From Owenweeksia sp964619125 (lineage in GTDB: Bacteria > Bacteroidota > Bacteroidia > Flavobacteriales > Schleiferiaceae): DNA of 21,019 nt. The stretch lies in contig CAZUCA010000062.1 of the NCBI GenBank assembly GCA_964619125.1, forward strand, positions 1 through 21,019. Reading direction: 5' to 3'. Both the position numbers and the translations under genes were made by a program. Within the stretch, counting starts at the first letter, position 1, and each line of letters opens with the position of its first letter. The notes beneath the pieces were generated by a model, which ran no database searches, was not told where the DNA came from, and worked only from the letters and a program-made list of their open reading frames with translations. Below, piece by piece: positions 16,070-21,019 of this stretch.

Positions 16070-16585
16070 CTAGCCGGCATTTTCCTCCAGTTTTCGGTGG
16101 AAGAATTCCAGGTTGTGCCACTCTTGCCGTTCCGTCTCGCGTACAACCTGCTGCAAGCGATCTTTAAAGTGCATTTCCAGCCCCTGGCTACGGATATACT
16201 CCACGGCCTGGCCAAATGAATTAGCAATACTCCTAAAAAAAGCATCGCCTTTTTGCGGTTTGGCCCAGTTGTATTTCTGAGCAGTTTCGATATTGTACAA
16301 CATCAGATCCGCTAACAGGCCAGCTTCCATCCCGATTTGCTGAAAGTGCTTAATGTACTTCTGAGCCACTGAGCGGCGAGCCTTGGTGCGACGGCGGCCC
16401 TGCGGGAAGTATTCCTTGTTAATTTTGAATTTGGCCTCGCTAATGAGCTTGTCTTCCCTGGGGTTAAAAGTGAAATCGTAGTAGGTTTTTACTGGCTTAA
16501 AGCGCTGATAAAGATCCAGGATTTGTTCTTCCAGCTGTTCCTTACTGAGTTCATGAAGGTATTTTTTGAGGGCGCGTTTGCTCAT
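16070..16585 (-). CDS. DUF6155-like protein
   Basis: The 171-residue product is basic and helical. It opens with KKYLHELSKEQLEEQILDLY, then FKPVKTYYDFTFNP, EDKLISEAKFKI, an Arg/Lys-rich patch (PQGRRRTKARRSVAQK) and long C-terminal helices. I associate this pattern with DUF6155, a Bacteroidota family of unknown function. The basic patch could contact nucleic acid, but this is only inference. There is no signal peptide. Downstream it converges on the lipoprotein gene with only 8 bp between, so neither has a separate terminator there. Upstream is the terminator of the redoxin operon, so it has its own transcript. Confidence 0.75.
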   Translation of the reverse strand: MSKRALKKYLHELSKEQLEEQILDLYQRFKPVKTYYDFTFNPREDKLISEAKFKINKEYFPQGRRRTKARRSVAQKYIKHFQQIGMEAGLLADLMLYNIETAQKYNWAKPQKGDAFFRSIANSFGQAVEYIRSQGLEMHFKDRLQQVVRETERQEWHNLEFFHRKLEENAG

Positions 16586-16616
16586 AAAAGCCGTTTTCGG
16601 CCAGCAAGGTATTCAT

Positions 16617-16655
16617 AAAAAAAGGGCCCGGCCACTACCATAGCGAACCGGACCC
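16617..16655 (-). terminator. Rho-independent terminator of the methyltransferase-rhodanese-redoxin operon
   Basis: On the minus strand GGGTCCGG and CCGGGCCC form an 8-bp stem with one G-T wobble, followed at once by seven T (plus-strand A-run 16617-16623). It lies 27 bp after the redoxin stop. Next to it is the palindrome GACCCC-g-GGGGTC (16651-16663), which overlaps one arm and could form an alternative hairpin. Confidence 0.8.
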
Positions 16656-16682
16656 CGGGGGTCACTTTAATTTTTTAATCGT

Positions 16683-17261
16683 TTATCGGGCGCTGGCCTC
16701 CCTTGCAAGCAATCCGTCCAGCTCATCGCGCACCACCTGCAGTTCACTGTCAAAGTTCCTGTTGTCCAGCATCTGCATACAAAAAATACGCCCATCGGGT
16801 ACGATGATCAGGTTAGAGGCGATTACAAAATCAGCAGGGCTCACGCCGGTCGGAACCCTGGGCGGGGCATATTGCGCCGCCACTTTACCCTCTGGATCCA
16901 GTAGTATGGGGAAACTCAAATTATACTGATCGCGCAATCGGGCCGTAACGACCTCTGCCGGTTCCTTCACATCGATCACCACTACTGCCACATTCCGGTC
17001 CTTGTACTCCTGGTAGAGTTTTTCGAGATAGGCAGCCTCCGCAGTGGAATAGGGACACCAGGTGGCGGCAAAGTGAAGAACGACATATTTGCCCTTAAGG
17101 CTTTGTGAATTGATTTTATGGCCATCGAGATCGCTTAGTTCAAAAGCCGGAGCGACGACACCGGTCATAGACTCTTCGATAGCTGGGGTCTGTGCCCGGT
17201 TTAAAACCGGCATGGCCAGCAGAATACACATACTAAAAAATGATTTGATGAAAGCTTCCAT
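16683..17261 (-). CDS. Exported thioredoxin-fold redoxin with CxxS active site
   Basis: The 192-residue product has a signal peptide (SFFSMCILLAMPVLNRAQ) and an AhpC/TlpA-type thioredoxin fold: APAFELSDLDGHKI, LKGKYVVLHFAATWCP, then VAVVVIDVKEP, LSFPILLDPEGKVAAQY, VPTG and a C-terminal helix. The active site is WCPYS (Cys69, Ser72), so the second Cys of the usual WCxxC is missing. The only other Cys in the mature part is Cys161. It may therefore act as a one-Cys reductase, peroxidase or isomerase-like protein in the periplasm. The segment APPRVPTGVSP contains the loop before the cis-Pro. It is the last gene of the operon, 55 bp after the rhodanese gene, and is followed by a rho-independent terminator. 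Confidence 0.85.
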   Translation of the reverse strand: MEAFIKSFFSMCILLAMPVLNRAQTPAIEESMTGVVAPAFELSDLDGHKINSQSLKGKYVVLHFAATWCPYSTAEAAYLEKLYQEYKDRNVAVVVIDVKEPAEVVTARLRDQYNLSFPILLDPEGKVAAQYAPPRVPTGVSPADFVIASNLIIVPDGRIFCMQMLDNRNFDSELQVVRDELDGLLAREASAR

Positions 17262-17316
17262 AATTATCGGGAGTTTACAGTTTAAACAATTGGTTTATTG
17301 AGCAGAGCATCAAATG

Positions 17317-17655
17317 CTAGCAGGCCACTTTAAGGATCCGGTTGCCCTCGAGAGGCAGGCGCATTTTCTCCCATTCTTCCAGGCCACCGGCGTAATGATG
17401 CAGCTTAGGGTAGCCCTCATAACGGAGTCGCTCGTATAAGGACCGGCTCTTTGGACAAATTCCATTCGTGCAATGCACCACGATATCATCGTTTTTGTCC
17501 AACACCATCGCTGGATTTTCAGCCACCCGGAGATTGATGGAACCCGGAAGATGTATATGGTCAAACTGGGAGCTATCCAGGGCGTTTACCAGCTTTAAAT
17601 GAGGCCCGGCAAGGTCCATTTTCTGTAGCAGCTCAAAAGTGCTTATACTTTTCAT
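17317..17655 (-). CDS. Single-domain rhodanese (sulfurtransferase)
   Basis: The 112-residue product is one rhodanese domain of usual length. It shows LVNALDSSQFDHIHLPGSINL near the N-terminus, then the active-site segment IVVHCTNGICPKS with the nucleophile Cys62, and YAGGLEEWE close to the C-terminus. The active loop has a second Cys (Cys67) and reads C-T-N-G-I-C-P-K-S rather than the common CRxGxRS. Rhodaneses carry persulfide sulfur on the nucleophile. There is no signal peptide, so it is cytoplasmic. It lies 33 bp after the methyltransferase gene and 55 bp before the redoxin gene, all on one strand, suggesting shared sulfur or metalloid chemistry. Confidence 0.92.
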   Translation of the reverse strand: MKSISTFELLQKMDLAGPHLKLVNALDSSQFDHIHLPGSINLRVAENPAMVLDKNDDIVVHCTNGICPKSRSLYERLRYEGYPKLHHYAGGLEEWEKMRLPLEGNRILKVAC

Positions 17656-17688
17656 AAGGCTGATTTTTGAGGGCTCTTGAGCACTCCA

Positions 17689-18474
17689 TCAGGCTTTCAC
17701 CGCCAGCAAGGAGATGCTTTTAATGCCGTAATCTGCGGTGGCACCTTTAGCGCTTTCGGAGATAAAGGCATAGGGATTGGTTTTGACTTCCTTCACCACA
17801 AAGCCGGCTTCTTCAATCAGGGCCAGATACTTATCCTTCGGGATAGCCCCACCAATACAGGAAGCCCACAAAGTAGCATTACAACTTATGCTTTCAGGCA
17901 GTTCCACGCTGCTCACAATGTCGGCTATGGCCAAACGGCCACCTGGTTTTAAAACCCGGGCAGCCTCCTGAAACACTTTATTCTTGTAAATAGAGAGATT
18001 AATAACTCCGTTACTGATAACCACATCGGCCTCCTCATTCTCAAAGGGCAGTTGCTCGATATAACTCTTGTGAAAGCGGATCTGCTCAAAACCGTGCGTC
18101 TCCCGCAAGCGGTTGGCCTTAAAGAGCTGCTCGCTGGTCATATCCACTCCGCAGACCTCTCCACTTGCACCTACCGCATTGGCAGCAAAAAAGCTATCCA
18201 TACCGGAGCCACTGCCGAGATCTACCACCACTTCCCCATTTTGGAGCCTGGCCAGGTCAAAATAATAGCCTACCCCTGAAAAGGACGCAATCGCTTCTGC
18301 AGGAATACGAGCCAGTGCCTGGGCGGGGTATCCCAGTTTTTCGGCCAGCTTCCGGCCCATCTCAAAATGATAAGTCACCTCCGGTGCTTCCGCCACGGCG
18401 CGGTACATATTCTTTACTTTTACTTCCAACTCCTGCGCATCTACTCTTCTGGTTGGCTTTACTGTTGTTTCCAT
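17689..18474 (-). CDS. SAM-dependent methyltransferase, ArsM-related, lacking most arsenic-binding Cys
   Basis: The 261-residue product is a class I methyltransferase. SAM motif I is VVDLGSGSGMD (83-93), the ribose-binding acid lies in GVDMTSEQL, SNGVINLS is motif IV, and LKPGGRLAIADIV (175-187) follows. The layout is that of ArsM-type arsenite methyltransferases. Their N-terminal Cys pair and the GCGNP Cys are absent here: the latter region reads SFSGVGYYF. Only Cys206 (WASCIGGA), together with Cys198, remains in the place of an ArsM ligand, and Cys108 is elsewhere. The substrate is thus probably not arsenite bound by the classical Cys set. It is the first gene of the operon, with a TACTTTTG promoter element at 18507-18514. 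Confidence 0.88.
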   Translation of the reverse strand: METTVKPTRRVDAQELEVKVKNMYRAVAEAPEVTYHFEMGRKLAEKLGYPAQALARIPAEAIASFSGVGYYFDLARLQNGEVVVDLGSGSGMDSFFAANAVGASGEVCGVDMTSEQLFKANRLRETHGFEQIRFHKSYIEQLPFENEEADVVISNGVINLSIYKNKVFQEAARVLKPGGRLAIADIVSSVELPESISCNATLWASCIGGAIPKDKYLALIEEAGFVVKEVKTNPYAFISESAKGATADYGIKSISLLAVKA

Positions 18475-18506
18475 GTTGGTATCGATTTTTAGTTTTACAA
18501 CGAAGC

Positions 18507-18514
18507 CAAAAGTA
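18507..18514 (-). promoter_or_regulatory. TAnnTTTG -7 element for the methyltransferase operon
   Basis: On the minus strand this reads TACTTTTG, an exact match to the Bacteroidota -7 consensus, 32 bp upstream of the methyltransferase ATG. No convincing TTG is present at the expected -33 distance. Confidence 0.55.
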
Positions 18515-18583
18515 GAGTCAACTGAAAATGAAGCTGTTAAATCTCATTCCAAAAACATGAAATAATGTTGTCAGGGCGTTTAA

Positions 18584-18620
18584 TCTGGTTGCAAAAACAT
18601 GCGTTCTGGTTGTAACATGC
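18584..18620 (+). repeat. Two tandem copies of TCTGGTTG-n-AACATGC
   Basis: TCTGGTTGcaaaAACATGC (18584-18602) is followed two bases later by TCTGGTTGtAACATGC (18605-18620). Both arms are conserved and only the short spacer differs. Two adjacent copies in a divergent promoter region suggest a regulator binding site, possibly for the neighbouring AraC-type regulator. Confidence 0.5.
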
Positions 18621-18833
18621 TCAACAAACACTATGTAATTAACTGACTTACAGCTTATTGATTTGGGTCTTGAAGAAACTGAAATCTTACTGAAAAAAAT
18701 GAGCCCAAACTTCCATCAACGCCGCTTATTCAGTAATCACCACCAGCGTATCCTGCTGATTTTTAGAAATCAAAGCTCCTTTTTAGCGATTTTATGAGTA
18801 ATTTAAAGATTCAATTCTTGTAGAGGGGAAGCT

Positions 18834-21019
18834 TTGAGGTCACTTTTTAAGAAATTCACCCACCTGGGTCAGCGGCCCACTGACAGCAGTGAAGAGCGGC
18901 TACGCAAATCTGGCTTTATGGTTGTTTCTGCCTTGTGCATAGGTTCCACCATAATATGGACGGCTTTCAACTTCCTGTTCGGCCTTTTCCAGGCGGGTAT
19001 GGTCACCCTCATTGGCACCATGCTCTGGAGTGCCAACATTATATTTTTCAGCCTTAGCAAACGCTTTACCGCCTTCTGCAATATCCAGTTAGCACTACTT
19101 CTGTTAATTGGCCTTAGCTGCCATATAACCATGGGTGGCTTTATACCCAGTGGCGCCGTTTTGATCTGGGCAATGATTGCTCCGGCTGGTGCGCTTATTT
19201 TTCTGAATATACGCAAGGCCATGTGGTGGTTTTTAGCCTTTGTAGGGGTGGTGATCCTTGCTGCCACCATCAATACTCAACTCGCGGAAATCACTGACTG
19301 GCGTCCTTCAGCGCAGGTAAGCCTGGTATTGTTTGCCATGAATATCATTGGCATTTCTTCCCTGATCTTTCTAAGCCAATACTATTTTGTCGGTCAAATA
19401 ACCGCCCTTAATAAGAAGGTTGAACTCAAAAACGATATTCTGAGGCTTCAATCGGGGAAACTCAAGGAAATGGACAAGGTGAAATCACGCTTCTTCGCCA
19501 ATATCTCCCATGAGTTCCGCACTCCCCTTACGCTGATTCTGGGTTTGGTGGATAAGCTGAAAAGCCGTCCCGGCCTTTCGAAGGAAGACAGGCGCGATAC
19601 CAATACCATGAAGAAAAACGCTGGTCGGCTCCTACAACTCATCAACCAGTTACTGGACTTGTCGCGGATTGAGGCTGGTGGCCTGAAGTTACAGGCCTCC
19701 CATGGCGATTTACTGCTGTTTAGCAAAAACCTGGCCTCCCAGTTTGAATCACTGGCCGCAGCCAGAAATATTGCTATCACCTTCAACGAAGTGCCCATTG
19801 ACCAACCCATGGTTGCTAATCCCTTGCTGCTTTACTTTGACCAGGAGAAGATGCAAAAAATTATTACCAACCTGCTTTCCAATGCCGTGAAATTTACCCC
19901 GGCGGGTGGTAAAATAGCCGTGGAAGTGCTGCGGGAAAAGCATGATCAAAAAGATTTGGCGGTGGTAAAAGTCTCGAATACCGGTGAGGGTATTCCCCAC
20001 GAAAAGCTGCCTTTTGTATTTGAACGCTTTTACCAGGTAGAAGGCGATAGTAACCGCCCTTATGAAGGCAGTGGTATCGGTTTAGCCCTGGTAAAGGAGC
20101 TGGTTGAGCTTCATCAGGGCAAGGTATCGGTAGAAAGCACCCTGGGGGTTACCTGTTTTAGGGTAGAGCTGCAGCTTAATAGCGACTATTTACGCGATGA
20201 CCAGAAAACAACCGTGGTGGTAATGCCTGAATCACTGGAGGTGGATATGGCCAAGGCGCCCCTTATTGATTCGCTCGAGGAGATTAATGAAAGCCACGGT
20301 GGTAATGGCCATTTGGAAGCTGCTAAAACTGAGGAGGCTTTTGCCGAAAACGAATTGGAGATTTTAATAGTGGAAGACAACAGTGACTTGCGCAGTTTTA
20401 TTGGTGACATCCTTGCGCGGAAACATCAGGTAAGCCAGGCGGTAGATGGCCTGGACGGGCTTGAAAAGGCCGAAGCCAGTATCCCCGACCTGATCATCAG
20501 CGATGTGATGATGCCCCGCATGGATGGCTATGAATTATGCCGGCGATTAAAGACCAACGATAAAACCAATCATATTCCCCTCATACTGCTTACCGCTAAG
20601 GCCACCCGTGAAAATAAGCTGGAGGGTCTTGAAACGGGCGCGGATGATTATCTGGTAAAACCCTTTGATGAGGAAGAGCTGCAGCTCAGGGTAAGAAACC
20701 TGCTAACAATGCGTGCCCGCCTGCAAGACAAGTTTCAGCGGGAATCATGGCTCAGGCCAGTTCAGGTTAAAGCCTCATCGGTACAACAGCAGTTTCTCAA
20801 CCGCTTGAAGGAAGTGGTGGAAAAAAATATCGACAATGAGAGTTTCAGTATTGAAGACCTGGGTGAAGCCATGGCAATGAGCCGCTCACAGATTCACCGC
20901 AAACTGAAAGCACTAACCAATCAATCGGCCAGCAATTTTATCCGCAATTACCGCTTACATCGCGCCGCCGACCTGCTGCAGCAAAACGCAGGCAATATTA
21001 CCGAAGTCGCCTACCAGGT
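18834..21019 (+). CDS. Hybrid histidine kinase / response regulator with AraC-type HTH (partial at right edge)
   Basis: The frame is open from 18807 to the window end. I place the start at TTG 18834, preceded by GAGGGGAAGCT; the first ATG (18918) would cut into the first membrane helix. About 728 residues are visible. The order is: a short cytoplasmic N-terminus; six membrane helices (about 28-190); a coiled coil; HisKA with His226 (ANISHEFRTPLTL); HATPase (about 335-440) with Asn350 in the N box and GSGIGLALVKEL; a receiver domain (about 510-620) with Asp515, phospho-acceptor Asp557 (ISDVMMPRMDG) and Lys609; then an AraC HTH from about 671, cut after the first helix-turn-helix. All phosphorelay residues are present. 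It resembles Bacteroidota hybrid two-component systems but has a multi-helix membrane sensor rather than a large periplasmic propeller. The signal is unknown. Likely targets include the divergent operon, by position. Confidence 0.9.
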   Translation, partial: MRSLFKKFTHLGQRPTDSSEERLRKSGFMVVSALCIGSTIIWTAFNFLFGLFQAGMVTLIGTMLWSANIIFFSLSKRFTAFCNIQLALLLLIGLSCHITMGGFIPSGAVLIWAMIAPAGALIFLNIRKAMWWFLAFVGVVILAATINTQLAEITDWRPSAQVSLVLFAMNIIGISSLIFLSQYYFVGQITALNKKVELKNDILRLQSGKLKEMDKVKSRFFANISHEFRTPLTLILGLVDKLKSRPGLSKEDRRDTNTMKKNAGRLLQLINQLLDLSRIEAGGLKLQASHGDLLLFSKNLASQFESLAAARNIAITFNEVPIDQPMVANPLLLYFDQEKMQKIITNLLSNAVKFTPAGGKIAVEVLREKHDQKDLAVVKVSNTGEGIPHEKLPFVFERFYQVEGDSNRPYEGSGIGLALVKELVELHQGKVSVESTLGVTCFRVELQLNSDYLRDDQKTTVVVMPESLEVDMAKAPLIDSLEEINESHGGNGHLEAAKTEEAFAENELEILIVEDNSDLRSFIGDILARKHQVSQAVDGLDGLEKAEASIPDLIISDVMMPRMDGYELCRRLKTNDKTNHIPLILLTAKATRENKLEGLETGADDYLVKPFDEEELQLRVRNLLTMRARLQDKFQRESWLRPVQVKASSVQQQFLNRLKEVVEKNIDNESFSIEDLGEAMAMSRSQIHRKLKALTNQSASNFIRNYRLHRAADLLQQNAGNITEVAYQ

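Larger units (their letters stand above)
18475..18833. other. Divergent intergenic region
   Basis: This 359-bp AT-rich region separates the leftward methyltransferase operon from the rightward kinase gene. It holds the -7 element listed above and a tandem repeat listed below. GAGGGGAA lies just before the TTG at 18834 and could act as a ribosome-binding site. I see no gene in it. Confidence 0.6.

Noticed and set aside
16651..16663. GACCCCGGGGGTC palindrome as an operator
   Set aside because: It overlaps one arm of the terminator hairpin and is most simply part of that structure.

Overview
The window looks like chromosomal DNA of a Bacteroidota bacterium, probably a marine or environmental member of the Flavobacteriia/Cytophagia. 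Four things point there: a secreted protein with a C-terminal type IX secretion sorting domain (1399-3573), a TonB-dependent receptor with an N-terminal carboxypeptidase-regulatory-like domain (13169-15487), a hybrid histidine kinase carrying receiver and AraC-type DNA-binding domains in one chain (18834 to the right edge), and promoter elements of the TAnnTTTG type (12752-12759 and, on the minus strand, 18507-18514). I cannot name a genus. There are no rRNA, tRNA or CRISPR features and no recognisable transposase.

Layout. 1-1398 is gene-poor and holds a frameshifted nucleotidyltransferase-substrate-binding (HI0074-like) pseudogene at 544-965 on the minus strand. 1399-4924 runs rightward: a seven-blade SBBP propeller protein with a T9SS tail, a small four-helix membrane protein and an EcsC-family protein. 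4925-5224 is a non-coding, palindrome-rich spacer between convergent genes. It is followed leftward by an exported DinB-like protein (5225-5791).

The centrepiece is a two-gene leftward operon at 5990-12087. A small LecA/PA-IL-like protein (11695-12087) is followed 17 bp later by an 1895-residue protein. That protein joins four predicted hydrolases in one cytoplasmic chain: subtilase S8, metacaspase-like C14, a second S8, and an alpha/beta hydrolase. All catalytic residues are recognisable in all four. I know of no named system with this architecture. It resembles the effector side of a conflict or cell-death system, but that role is inference.

Right of it are a PhnA/YjdM zinc-ribbon protein (12356-12694) and a likely metal-uptake locus: a DUF2946-like small membrane protein with His/Cys motifs, a ZnuD-type TonB receptor and a lipoprotein (12766-16061). 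A DUF6155-like gene follows leftward (16070-16585). Next is a leftward operon of methyltransferase, rhodanese and redoxin (18474 to 16683), with a promoter at one end and a rho-independent terminator at the other. Last is a divergent hybrid two-component regulator cut by the window edge. The 359-bp region between these last two units carries a short tandem repeat that may be a regulatory site.
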